Source of the DNA: Phocaeicola_A sp964432715
Lineage (GTDB): Bacteria; Bacteroidota; Bacteroidia; Bacteroidales; Bacteroidaceae
DNA: 15,392 nt
Direction: 5' to 3'
Assembly (NCBI GenBank): GCA_964432715.1
Contig: CAYSOW010000053.1
Location: 1 to 15,392 of the forward strand
The notes below the pieces were generated by a model. The model searched no databases and was not told the origin of the DNA. It saw nothing but the letters and a program-made list of their open reading frames with translations. The position numbers were made by a program, and so were the translations under genes. Below, one piece after another: positions 1 through 8,045 of the stretch. Numbering within the stretch: the stretch's first letter is position 1; the number at the start of each line of letters is the position of its first letter.

Positions 1-38
1 AAAAAGAGGGCTTCGCAAGAAGTCCTCTTTTGTTTTTT
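1..38. terminator. Bidirectional intrinsic terminator with GCAA tetraloop
   Basis: Bases 2-14 pair with 19-31 to give a 13-bp stem with one G-T wobble (10/23), closed by the GNRA-type loop GCAA (15-18). On the plus strand the stem runs into a T-rich tract (28-38). On the minus strand the A run at 1-5 becomes a U tract. It lies 31 bases past the stop codon of the minus-strand DUF3127 gene, so it most likely ends that transcript. It could also serve a plus-strand gene entering from outside the window. Confidence 0.9.
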
Positions 39-62
39 CTGTACCCGGATTCGGCAGAAACC

Positions 63-443
63 TTAGAAAGGCAGATCGTCTTTCTCGTTGGCACCACTGA
101 AATCGCTCGGTGCGGGAGTGGCATTCACGAAAGGCGGAACACCGGCAGGAGCCTGCTCTTGTGCAGGAGCTGCAGAACGATCTACTCTCCAAGCACGGAT
201 AGAGTTGAACCAACGTCCGTTCCACTCACGAGCGTCGATATCGAAATAAACGGTCAACTCCTCGCCTGCCTGAATATTAAACTGGTTAATTTTCTCTTCA
301 CCAAATACCTCGAATACCATCTTGCGAGGGTATTGCTCCTGAATTGTCTCAATCACATATTCTTGAGTCTTCCAATTGTTGCCGTTTCTTGAAACGCCAC
401 CACGCGGTTCCAACACAGCGATTACTTTTCCTCTTAATTCCAT
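63..443 (-). CDS. DUF3127 OB-fold-like protein with SSB-type C-terminal tip
   Basis: A 126-residue protein of the DUF3127 family, found almost only in Bacteroidetes and without an assigned function. Residues 1-87 form the conserved beta-rich part, including KTQEYVIE, VFEVFGEEK and WNGRWFNSIRAWRV, and resemble a compact OB fold. Residues 90-117 are a flexible Pro/Ala/Gln-rich linker. The protein ends in KDDLPF, nearly identical to the acidic tip by which single-stranded DNA binding protein (SSB) recruits replication and repair partners. The linker-plus-tip layout therefore copies that of SSB. I chose the ATG at 441-443 over an in-frame TTG six bases upstream because it starts directly at the conserved MELRGKV. 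The gene diverges from dnaN and the exonuclease gene, which suggests a DNA replication or repair setting. Family membership is firm; an SSB-like role is inference. Confidence 0.85.
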   Translation of the reverse strand: MELRGKVIAVLEPRGGVSRNGNNWKTQEYVIETIQEQYPRKMVFEVFGEEKINQFNIQAGEELTVYFDIDAREWNGRWFNSIRAWRVDRSAAPAQEQAPAGVPPFVNATPAPSDFSGANEKDDLPF

Positions 444-466
444 TTCCAAAAATTTAAAATATGTTG

Positions 467-474
467 CGAAAATA
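467..474 (-). promoter_or_regulatory. Possible -7 box for the DUF3127 gene
   Basis: On the minus strand this reads TATTTTCG, one mismatch from the Bacteroidetes -7 consensus TAnnTTTG. It lies 23 bases before the ATG. No convincing TTTG -33 element is visible at the usual distance, so the call is tentative. Confidence 0.35.
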
Positions 475-512
475 CGATTTTCCTAATTAACTGACGAATT
501 TTACAGTCTTTT

Positions 513-546
513 TTTGCATGGCTTAAACAATATTTTTGTAGCTTTG
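513..546 (+). promoter_or_regulatory. Probable promoter of dnaN and the downstream gene run
   Basis: TAGCTTTG at 539-546 matches the Bacteroidetes primary sigma -7 consensus TAnnTTTG exactly. A TTTG at 513-516 can act as the -33 element, although the 22-base spacing is slightly long. A second exact match, TATTTTTG, lies at 531-538. Transcription from the first would start near 553, leaving a leader of about 33 bases before the dnaN ATG. The leader is A/T-rich with no Shine-Dalgarno site, as is usual in this phylum. Confidence 0.6.
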
Positions 547-585
547 TCCAATAAATGAAAGAAAATTGATATAAACTATACACCT

Positions 586-1701
586 ATGAAGTTCATTGTT
601 TCAAGTACTGCATTGTTCAGCCACTTACAGGCTATCAGCCGTGTAATCAACTCTAAGAACACGTTACCCATTTTGGATTCATTTCTCTTTGAATTACAAG
701 ACGGTACACTGACCATCACCGCCTCCGACTCGGAGACTACGATGATTACCACACTGGAAGTGGCCGAAAGTGACAACGGAAAGTTTGCCATCACAGCTAA
801 AACGCTTCTGGATGCATTGAAAGAGATTCCCGAACAACCCTTGACATTCAATATTGAAGGCGAGACTGCCACGGTGAAGTATATGAACGGTCAATACAGC
901 GTGCAGGTGCAGGCAGCCGACGGATATCCGCAGCCGACCGCCCTGGGCGACGGAACGGTTCACCTCTCGCTCAAACCGGAGGTGTTGCTGAATGGTATCA
1001 ACCGCGCCATCTTCGCTACAGCCGACGATGAGTTGCGTCCGGTGATGAACGGTATCTACTTTGACATCACTCCGGAGAACCTGACGATTGTCTCTTCCGA
1101 CGGTCACAAGTTGGTGCGCAACCGCGATCTGAGCACACAGGGCAGCGAGAAGGCCGCCTTCATTCTGCCGAAGAAACCGGCGAACTTGCTGAAGAACGTC
1201 CTCACGAAAGAGGAGCAGGAGGTCAGCATCGACTTCGACAGTCGCAACGCCGTCTTCACGCTCGACAGCTACAAAATGATCTGCCGCCTCATCGAAGGTC
1301 GTTACCCCAACTACAACTCCGTGATTCCGCAGAACAACCCGTACAAAGTGACAGTCGACCGTTTGGTCTTGCTGAGCGCTTTGCGTCGTGTGTCAGTCTT
1401 CTCTTCTCAAGCCAGCAGCTTGGTGAAACTCCGTCTGCAGGAGAACCAGTTGATGATTTCCACACAGGACATCGACTTCTCTACTTCGGCAGAAGAGACC
1501 CTCACTTGCGAGTATGCAGGAGTCGCTATGAGCATCGGTTTCAAGGCTCCCTTCCTGATTGATATCTTGAACAACATTTCCGGACAGGATGTCATCATTG
1601 AACTGGCAGACCCGTCGCGCGCCGGCGTGATTGTCCCCGCTGAGCAGGAGGAGAATCAGGACTTGCTGATGTTGTTGATGCCGATGATGTTGAACGACTA
1701 A
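586..1701 (+). CDS. dnaN: DNA polymerase III beta subunit (sliding clamp)
   Basis: This is the processivity clamp of the replicative polymerase. It forms a ring dimer around DNA and tethers PolC/DnaE, MutS, ligase and other partners through its hydrophobic cleft. The 371 residues match the normal length of the family and divide into three clamp folds of roughly 120 residues each. Recognisable stretches include MKFIVSS at the N-terminus, FATADDELRPVMNGIYFDI in the middle domain, and the C-terminal run LLMLLMPMMLND, which corresponds to the cleft-lining end of other clamps (MPMRL in E. coli). It is the first gene of the plus-strand run. Its stop is 12 bases before the exonuclease ATG. dnaA is not adjacent, so this is not the classic dnaA-dnaN origin arrangement. 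Confidence 0.97.
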   Translation: MKFIVSSTALFSHLQAISRVINSKNTLPILDSFLFELQDGTLTITASDSETTMITTLEVAESDNGKFAITAKTLLDALKEIPEQPLTFNIEGETATVKYMNGQYSVQVQAADGYPQPTALGDGTVHLSLKPEVLLNGINRAIFATADDELRPVMNGIYFDITPENLTIVSSDGHKLVRNRDLSTQGSEKAAFILPKKPANLLKNVLTKEEQEVSIDFDSRNAVFTLDSYKMICRLIEGRYPNYNSVIPQNNPYKVTVDRLVLLSALRRVSVFSSQASSLVKLRLQENQLMISTQDIDFSTSAEETLTCEYAGVAMSIGFKAPFLIDILNNISGQDVIIELADPSRAGVIVPAEQEENQDLLMLLMPMMLND

Positions 1702-1713
1702 TCCCGACGAACC

Positions 1714-2484
1714 ATGGAATTGAATCTGAAAAACCCGATTGTCTTCTTCGACTTGGAGACCACGGGTACCAATATCAACTCGGACCGCATCGTGGAGATC
1801 TGCTATCTGAAGGTCTACCCCGACGGAAGAGAGGAAGCCAGAACCATGCGTATCAACCCCGAGATGCATATCCCGGAAGCCTCCAGTGCAGTGCATGGCA
1901 TCTACGATAAAGACGTGGCCGACTGCCCCACCTTCAAGCAGGTGGCACAGAACATTGCCAACAGCATTGAAGGTTGCGACTTGGCCGGCTTCAACTCGAA
2001 TCGTTTCGATGTACCTCTCTTGGCGGAGGAGTTCCTCCGTGCCGGAGTAGACATCGACTTGAGCAGCCGGAAATTTATTGACGTGCAGGTGATCTACCAC
2101 AAGTTGGAGCAACGCACTCTCTCGGCCGCTTACAAGTTCTATTGCCAAAAGAACCTGGAAGACGCGCACTCGGCAGAAGGTGACACCCGTGCCACTTACG
2201 AAGTGCTGAAGGCGCAGCTCGACCGCTATCCGGAGACACTGGAGAACAGTGTAGACTTTCTCTCCAGCTACTCCAGCTTTACGCGCAACGTCGACTTTGC
2301 CGGACGATTGATTTACAACGAACAGGGTGAAGAGGTGTTCAACTTTGGTAAATACAAAGGACAGTTAGTGAGCCAAGTGCTCCAGCGAGACCCGGGTTAC
2401 TACAGTTGGATGATGCAGGGCGACTTTGCGCTCAACACCAAACAGATGCTGACGAAGATTAAACTGAGAGGAGCATCCAAATAA
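1714..2484 (+). CDS. DnaQ-like DEDDh 3'-5' exonuclease with ExoX-like C-terminus
   Basis: A 256-residue exonuclease of the DnaQ superfamily. Exo I is FFDLETTGT with metal ligands D13 and E15. Exo II is FNSNRFD with D99. Exo III is HSAEGDTRATYE with H152 and D157, so the full DEDDh catalytic set is present. Residues about 190-256, including FNFGKYKGQ and GYYSWMMQGDFALNTK, resemble the small C-terminal domain found in ExoX-like exonucleases, so this is not a bare epsilon subunit. It may be annotated as DNA polymerase III epsilon subunit. Its place right after dnaN fits proofreading or repair, but the sequence does not tell these apart. It is coupled to dnaN by a 12-base gap and is followed by coaBC after 11 bases. 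Confidence 0.92.
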   Translation: MELNLKNPIVFFDLETTGTNINSDRIVEICYLKVYPDGREEARTMRINPEMHIPEASSAVHGIYDKDVADCPTFKQVAQNIANSIEGCDLAGFNSNRFDVPLLAEEFLRAGVDIDLSSRKFIDVQVIYHKLEQRTLSAAYKFYCQKNLEDAHSAEGDTRATYEVLKAQLDRYPETLENSVDFLSSYSSFTRNVDFAGRLIYNEQGEEVFNFGKYKGQLVSQVLQRDPGYYSWMMQGDFALNTKQMLTKIKLRGASK

Positions 2485-2495
2485 GTTTTCAACAG

Positions 2496-3704
2496 ATGTT
2501 ACAAGGAAAAAAGATCGTATTAGGTATTACAGGTAGTATCGCAGCTTACAAGGCGGCGGTGCTTATCCGTTGCCTCATCAAGAAGGGCGCTGAGGTGCAG
2601 GTGGTCATTACCCCTGCCGGCAAGGAGTTTATCACGCCGATTACCCTCTCGGCCCTCACCAGCAAGCCGGTGGTCAGCGAGTTTTTCTCGCAACGCGACG
2701 GCACTTGGAACAGTCACGTCGACTTGGGCCTGTGGGCTGATGCGATGGTGATTGCTCCCGCCACCGCCTCCACCATCGGTAAGATGGCGAATGGCATTGC
2801 GGACAATATGCTGATTACCACCTACCTTTCCATGAAGGCTCCCGTCTTTGTGGCGCCTGCCATGGACCTGGATATGTTTGCACATCCCTCCACACAGAAG
2901 AATCTGGAGACTCTCCGTGCGTATGGCAACCACATCATCGAACCTACGGCCGGGGAACTGGCCAGCCACTTGGTGGGCAAGGGTCGTATGGAGGAGCCGG
3001 AACGCATTGCGGAGGTGCTCGACAACTTCTTCGAGAAGCAAGCGGAACTCAGTAAAAAAAAAGTAATCATCACGGCGGGACCCACTTACGAGAAGATTGA
3101 CCCGGTGCGCTTCATCGGCAACTACTCTTCGGGCAAGATGGGTTATGCCTTGGCGGAAGAGTGTGCACAGCGCGGTGCCGAGGTCGTCTTGGTCAGCGGC
3201 CCGGTGCAAGTCAAAGCGGTTCACCCGAACATTCAGGTGATTCCCGTGGAGAGCGCGCAGGAGATGTACGAAGCAACCGTGAGTCACTTCCCCACCGCCG
3301 ACGCCGCCATCCTCTGTGCCGCTGTGGCCGACTTTACGCCGGAGCAGCGAGCCGACCAGAAGATTAAGCGCGAAGGCGACGTGCTGACCCTCCGTCTGAA
3401 ACCGACGCAAGACATTGCGGCACAACTGGGACGGATGAAGCAACCGCACCAAACCATGGTCGGTTTCGCGTTGGAGACCAACGATGAAGAGGCACACGCA
3501 CAAGGAAAGTTGGAACGCAAGAACCTCGACTTCATCGTGCTGAACTCGCTGAACGACGCCGGAGCAGGTTTCCGTTGCGACACCAACAAAATCACCATCT
3601 TCAGTCGGACCGACCGCGAGGAATTTCCGCTGAAACGGAAGACGGAAGTGGCGCAAGACATCATCGACCGACTCTGCCGCACGATGCAGGCGAAAGAAAA
3701 GTAG
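2496..3704 (+). CDS. coaBC: Bifunctional phosphopantothenoylcysteine decarboxylase / phosphopantothenate-cysteine ligase
   Basis: This protein carries out two consecutive steps of coenzyme A synthesis: CTP-dependent coupling of cysteine to 4'-phosphopantothenate (CoaB), then FMN-dependent decarboxylation to 4'-phosphopantetheine (CoaC). The 402 residues are normal for the fusion. The CoaC half shows GITGSIAAYKA (residues 10-20), the catalytic histidine in NSHVDL (H74), APATASTIGKMANG (87-100) and APAMDLDMF (120-128). The flap region GELASHLVGKGRM (153-165) lacks the cysteine found in E. coli CoaC. The CoaB half starts near 188 with ITAGPTYEKIDPVRFIGNYSSGKMG, contains AAVADF (275-280) and a lysine at 289, and ends with the VLNSLNDAGAGF and TNKITIF nucleotide-site motifs. 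Nine consecutive A bases (3054-3062) encode the three lysines at the domain junction. Confidence 0.95.
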   Translation: MLQGKKIVLGITGSIAAYKAAVLIRCLIKKGAEVQVVITPAGKEFITPITLSALTSKPVVSEFFSQRDGTWNSHVDLGLWADAMVIAPATASTIGKMANGIADNMLITTYLSMKAPVFVAPAMDLDMFAHPSTQKNLETLRAYGNHIIEPTAGELASHLVGKGRMEEPERIAEVLDNFFEKQAELSKKKVIITAGPTYEKIDPVRFIGNYSSGKMGYALAEECAQRGAEVVLVSGPVQVKAVHPNIQVIPVESAQEMYEATVSHFPTADAAILCAAVADFTPEQRADQKIKREGDVLTLRLKPTQDIAAQLGRMKQPHQTMVGFALETNDEEAHAQGKLERKNLDFIVLNSLNDAGAGFRCDTNKITIFSRTDREEFPLKRKTEVAQDIIDRLCRTMQAKEK

Positions 3705-3756
3705 CAGAAGTCACGCGCAGAAACGTCGACGATTACGATAAAAAGAATAAACGATT

Positions 3757-5415
3757 ATGTTGCAATCTTTATATATTCAGAATTATGCACTGATTGATAC
3801 CCTTCATATCCGGTTTGACACGGGCTTCTCCGTGATTACCGGAGAGACGGGTGCCGGAAAGTCCATCATCTTGGGAGCCATCGGTTTACTGCTGGGCCAA
3901 CGTGCCGACAGCAAATCGATTAAAAACGGTGCCTCCAAGTGCGTGGTCGAGGCGCACTTCATGATTGGAAATTACGGCATGAACAGTTTCTTTGAGGAGA
4001 ACGACCTGGAGTATGATGACGAGTGCATCCTGCGTCGGGAGGTGATGGCCTCCGGCAAGAGCCGCGCCTTCATCAACGACACCCCGGTGGCCGTAACCCT
4101 GCTGAAGGAGCTGGGCGAGAAGTTGATTGATATCCACTCGCAGCACCAGAACCTCTTGCTGAGCAAGGAGGGCTTCGTGCTGAACGTGCTCGACCTGCTG
4201 GCACACAACAGTGCCGACTTGAGTCGCTATCAGCAGCTATATGAGGAATATAAAGCGTGCGGACGTCGCCTGGAGCAGCTGATTGAAGAGGCTGAAAAGG
4301 CACGTGCCGACGAGGACTATCTGCGATTCCAGTTGCAGCAGTTGGACGAAGCCAACTTGCATGCCGGTGAGCAGGAGGAGCTGGAGCAGGAAGCTGCGTT
4401 CCTGACCCATGCCGAAGAGATCAAAGCGGGGCTCTACAAGGCCGACGAGATACTCAGCTCGGACGAGCAAGGGGTGCTTTCTTCGATGAAGGAGGCTGTC
4501 AACACCCTGCAAAGCATTCAACGCATCTACCCCGCCACCGAGGAGTTGGCCGGACGATTGGAGAGTTGCTACATCGAGCTGAAGGATATTGAGCAGGAGT
4601 TGGACCGCGAGAACGAGCGCATGGAGTTCAACCCGGAACGGTTGGCACAGATTAACGAACGTCTCGACCTCTGCTACTCGTTGCAACAGAAACATAAGGT
4701 GGACAGTGTGGAAGCCCTGCTGGAACTGGCCGACGGCTACCGCGAACGACTGCACCACCTCGACTCTTCCTCGGACGAGATAGAACAACTCACGCGCGAG
4801 AAAGAGGAGAAATATCAACAAGTGCTGGCACAGGCTGCCATTTTGACAGCCCAGCGCAAACAGTCGGCCGACCAGATGGAACAGGAGATGTCCGAGCGAC
4901 TGGTCCCCTTGGGTATGCCCAACGTGCGGTTCCAGATTACCATTGACTCCGACCGCGAGCCGGGCAGCAAAGGTGTGGACAAAATCACTTTCCTGTTCTC
5001 GGCCAACAAGAATGTACCCCTGCAGAACGTGGCTGCCATCGCCTCCGGCGGTGAGATAGCCCGCGTAATGCTCTCTATCAAAGCCCTGATAGCCAAAGCT
5101 GTGAGCCTGCCCACCATCATCTTCGACGAGATTGATACGGGTGTTTCGGGAGAAATTGCCGAGAAGATGGCTTACATCATGCGCGAGATGGGACACAACG
5201 GACGACAGGTGATTAGCATTACCCACCTGCCACAGATAGCCGCCTTGGGCAAGACGCACTACAAAGTATACAAGGAGGACGACGAGTTCAAGACTACCAG
5301 TCACATCCGTTGCCTCAACGACGAGGAACGCATTCGCGAGATTGCGCAGATGCTGAGTGGTAGCGCACTGACCGAAGCGGCCATTAATAATGCAAAAGCT
5401 TTACTAAACCCCTAA
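3757..5415 (+). CDS. recN: DNA repair protein RecN
   Basis: RecN is an SMC-like ATPase that gathers DNA ends in double-strand break repair. The 552 residues match the family length. The N-terminal half-ATPase has Walker A GETGAGKS (residues 29-36) and the nearby GLLLGQRAD. A long, Glu/Gln-rich coiled-coil arm fills residues about 150-370. The C-terminal half carries the ABC signature ASGGE (429-433), Walker B IIFDEID with D457 and E458, and the switch histidine in ITHLPQIA (H490). All ATPase elements are intact. A 52-base gap separates it from coaBC, the largest in the run, and holds no clear promoter. The next gene starts 12 bases after its stop. Confidence 0.97.
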   Translation: MLQSLYIQNYALIDTLHIRFDTGFSVITGETGAGKSIILGAIGLLLGQRADSKSIKNGASKCVVEAHFMIGNYGMNSFFEENDLEYDDECILRREVMASGKSRAFINDTPVAVTLLKELGEKLIDIHSQHQNLLLSKEGFVLNVLDLLAHNSADLSRYQQLYEEYKACGRRLEQLIEEAEKARADEDYLRFQLQQLDEANLHAGEQEELEQEAAFLTHAEEIKAGLYKADEILSSDEQGVLSSMKEAVNTLQSIQRIYPATEELAGRLESCYIELKDIEQELDRENERMEFNPERLAQINERLDLCYSLQQKHKVDSVEALLELADGYRERLHHLDSSSDEIEQLTREKEEKYQQVLAQAAILTAQRKQSADQMEQEMSERLVPLGMPNVRFQITIDSDREPGSKGVDKITFLFSANKNVPLQNVAAIASGGEIARVMLSIKALIAKAVSLPTIIFDEIDTGVSGEIAEKMAYIMREMGHNGRQVISITHLPQIAALGKTHYKVYKEDDEFKTTSHIRCLNDEERIREIAQMLSGSALTEAAINNAKALLNP

Positions 5416-5427
5416 AACGATCAGACA

Positions 5428-6177
5428 ATGATTGCAGAAAAGAACGAAATGATTTTCGGTGTTCGTGCCGTGATTGAGGCCATCGAAGCCGGAAAAGAGA
5501 TTGACAAGATTTTGGTGAAAAGAGATATTCAGAGCGACCTTTCCAAGGAGTTGTTCGCAGCACTGAAGGGAACGCTGATTCCCGTGCAGCGCGTACCGGT
5601 GGAACGCATCAACCGCATCACGCGCAAGAACCACCAAGGAGTGGTAGCCTTCATCTCTTCCATCACTTACCAACATACCGAGGACCTGGTACCGACGCTC
5701 TTTGAAGAGGGCAAGAGTCCGATCTTCGTGATGCTCGACGGCCTCACCGACGTGCGCAACTTCGGTGCCATCGCCCGTACGTGCAACTGTACCGGCGTGG
5801 ATGCCATCATCATCCCCGCTAAAAACAGTGTGAGTGTGAACGCAGACGCCATCAAGACTTCTGCCGGCGCGCTCCACACCCTCCCCGTCTGCCGTGAGCA
5901 GAGCCTCACCGCCACCATTCAGTACCTGAAGAACTGCGGATTCCGCATCGTGGCAGCCACCGAGAAGGGCGATTATGACTATACGAAAGCAAACTACACC
6001 GACCCCGTATGTATCATCATGGGAGCGGAAGATACCGGCGTGCCCTACGAGCACCTGAAACTGTGCGACGAGTGGATCAAGATTCCGATGTTTGGAACCA
6101 TCGAATCCCTGAACGTCTCCGTAGCCACCGGCATCCTGCTCTATGAGGCCATCCGGCAACGTGGATTTAAAGCATAA
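5428..6177 (+). CDS. rlmB: RlmB-type SPOUT 2'-O-ribose rRNA methyltransferase
   Basis: A 249-residue member of the SpoU/TrmH class of trefoil-knot methyltransferases. The N-terminal substrate-binding domain (about 6-78) contains the family opening MIFGVRAVIEAI and NHQGVVAF. The catalytic domain shows motif 1 LTDVRNFGAIARTC with N111 and R117, motif 2 IIMGAEDTGVP with E201, and motif 3 IPMFGTIESLNVSVATGILLYE with S227 and N229. RlmB in E. coli methylates G2251 of 23S rRNA, and this is the most likely role. Related SpoU enzymes differ in target, so the exact nucleotide is inferred. It starts 12 bases after recN. An in-frame ATG at 5449 is a less likely alternative start. Confidence 0.88.
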   Translation: MIAEKNEMIFGVRAVIEAIEAGKEIDKILVKRDIQSDLSKELFAALKGTLIPVQRVPVERINRITRKNHQGVVAFISSITYQHTEDLVPTLFEEGKSPIFVMLDGLTDVRNFGAIARTCNCTGVDAIIIPAKNSVSVNADAIKTSAGALHTLPVCREQSLTATIQYLKNCGFRIVAATEKGDYDYTKANYTDPVCIIMGAEDTGVPYEHLKLCDEWIKIPMFGTIESLNVSVATGILLYEAIRQRGFKA

Positions 6178-6196
6178 AGTGAACAACCCAATACGT

Positions 6197-7866
6197 ATGA
6201 AACATTTTCTTTTGTTGATGGGTGTTCTGATGAACACCTTGTGCATGGCCCAGCCCGCATGGGTCAATAAAGCGAAAAAGTCGGTCTTCTCGATTGTCAC
6301 TTACGATCAGGAGAACAAGATTAAGAACACGGGTAACGGTTTCTTCATTGATGAAGAGGGAACCGGCGTCTCCGACTACACGCTTTTTAAAGGCGCCCAG
6401 CGCGCTGTGATTATGGATGCCGACGGGAAACAATACCCGATTGTCACCATTTTGGGAGCGAACGACACTTATGATGTGGTGAAGTTCCAAGTACAAACGG
6501 ACAAGAAGAATGCCGCACTGACTGAGGCTAAGAGTACGCCCGCCAAAGGTGCCACGCTCTACTTGCTGCCCTATGCCACGCAGAAGCAAGGAACCTTGCA
6601 AAGCGGAACCGTGGAGGAGGTGAGCGAGATTAGCGGTAGCCACTACTACACGCTGAATATGAGCACCACCGACAAGATGGTGAGCTGCCCCGTGACCAAT
6701 GCCAACGGGGAGGTGGTCGGACTGCTGCAGGCCGGGGGTTCCGAGGCCGACAAGAAGAGCTACGTCATCGGCGTCTCTTATGTGAAAGGTCTCGCCATCA
6801 ACGCTTTCTCGGGCAAGGACTACGCGCTGAAGAGTATCGGTATTCGTAAAGGACTCCCCGCAGAGGAGGATCAGGCACTGATTTACCTCTACATGAACTC
6901 CTCTACACAGACGCCCGAGGAGTATCTGGAGAGCCTGAACTACTTCTTGAGCAAGTTCCCGCGCAGCTATGAGGGCTACCTCCGTCGTGCTTCTTTCTAC
7001 ATCGACAACTATAAAGATAATGAGCACTACGTATTGGCGGAAGCTGATATTCAGCAGGCACAGAACGTGGCCGACAAGAAAGAGAATGCGCTCTACAGCA
7101 TCAGTAAGATTTATCAGGCGGTAGCTTCGAGCGACTTCACCTATAAGGATTGGAACAACGAGAAGGCACTGGCCACTATTCAGCAGGCGATTGCGCTGAA
7201 CCCCATGCCGGTGTACATCCAGCTGGAGGGCGACCTTTACTATAGCTTGCAGCAATACGACAAGGCTTTCGAGAGTTACGACAAGGTGAACCGTTCGGAA
7301 ATGGCTTCCGAAATGAGTCTCTACAGTGCTGCCAAGGCGAAGGAGATGATGGGCGACCACGAAGAAGCGATGGCGCTGATGGACAGCACCATCAACCGTT
7401 TCAGTCGTCCGCTCACCGTGAAAGCTGCGCCCTACCTCTACCAACGTGCCTTGATGCGTGCCGACCAGAAGAAGTATCGCGATGCCATAGCCGACTTCAA
7501 CGAGTATCAGAAGTTGGTGGGCAGCAAAGCCACCGCCCTCTTCTACTTCCAACGCGAGCAAGTAGAGATGGAGTGTCGCATGTATCAACAAGCCCTGGAG
7601 GATATGGAGAAAGCTGTGGAACTGGAGCCCACCGCCCCGCTCTACTTGGTGGAACTCACCTCACTCTACGTCCGCTTCAACCGACTTGATGACGCCATTA
7701 CCCTGGCTAAGAAAGGCATCGAAGTGGCTCCCGAGAATGCCGACCTCTACCGCATGCTGGGTTATTGCCAGTTGCAGAAGAAGCAAAAAGAGGAAGGAAA
7801 GAAAAATCTGTTGAAAGCCAAAGAGCTGGGCGATACCCATGTGGACGCTATTCTGCAGAAATATGC
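6197..7866 (+). CDS. Exported degenerate trypsin/HtrA-like domain protein with TPR repeats (3' end in gap)
   Basis: The first 557 codons of a secreted or periplasmic protein. I chose the ATG at 6197 because it begins a clear signal peptide, residues 1-19 with a hydrophobic core FLLLMGVLM and a likely signal peptidase I site after MAQ; the longer reading frame from 6143 would overlap rlmB. Residues about 25-195 resemble a trypsin-like fold of the HtrA class: NTGNGFFIDEEGTG, DYDVVKF-like Asp region (D93) and the strand NANGEVVGLL. The catalytic histidine position holds T62 (SDYTLF instead of TNYHVV), and the GNSGGP motif is replaced by DKMVSCP, so it is probably not a protease. From about residue 225 on the protein is helical with TPR-like repeats, clearest at 365-555. 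The reading frame is open into the N run. The last visible residues, ILQKYA, look close to the natural C-terminus. Confidence 0.85.
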
Positions 7867-7966
7867 NNNNNNNNNNNNNNNNNNNNNNNNNNNNNNNNNN
7901 NNNNNNNNNNNNNNNNNNNNNNNNNNNNNNNNNNNNNNNNNNNNNNNNNNNNNNNNNNNNNNNNNN
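7867..7966. other. Assembly gap of exactly 100 N
   Basis: One hundred consecutive N, the conventional placeholder for a scaffold join of unknown size. The stop codon of the TPR protein lies in it. Anything from a few bases to whole genes may be missing here. Confidence 0.98.
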
Positions 7967-7967
7967 T

Positions 7968-8013
7968 AAAATCCCCTCTATACTTCGGGAACCCGGAGAC
8001 AGAGGGGATTTTT
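7968..8013. terminator. Bidirectional double-hairpin terminator
   Basis: AAAATCCCCTCT (7968-7979) is perfectly complementary to AGAGGGGATTTT (8001-8012). Inside it, bases 7983-7988 pair with 7993-7998, with one G-T wobble, forming a second stacked stem. Plus-strand transcripts end in TTTTT (8009-8013). Minus-strand transcripts end in the complement of the A run at 7968-7971. It sits between the plus-strand TPR gene and the convergent ferritin gene, 33 bases past the ferritin stop, and probably serves both. Confidence 0.9.
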
Positions 8014-8045
8014 ACTACTATGATTAAATATTACAGAGCTCACTC

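Noticed and set aside
444..449. TTG start two codons earlier for the DUF3127 protein
   Set aside because: A normal ATG follows six bases later and begins exactly at the conserved part.
2520..3656. Minus-strand open frame of 378 codons opposite coaBC
   Set aside because: It is antisense to an unmistakable enzyme and has an unnatural His/Arg/Gly-rich composition.
4237..5304. Minus-strand open frame of 355 codons opposite recN
   Set aside because: It is a shadow of recN, which has all its ATPase motifs; no start context or homology is visible.
6143..6196. Earlier ATG for the TPR protein
   Set aside because: It overlaps the end of rlmB and would place 18 extra polar residues before a normal signal peptide.
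6197..6250. Lipoprotein signal at MNTLC in the TPR protein
   Set aside because: The residues before the cysteine do not fit a lipobox, whereas the following MAQ fits ordinary signal peptidase cleavage.
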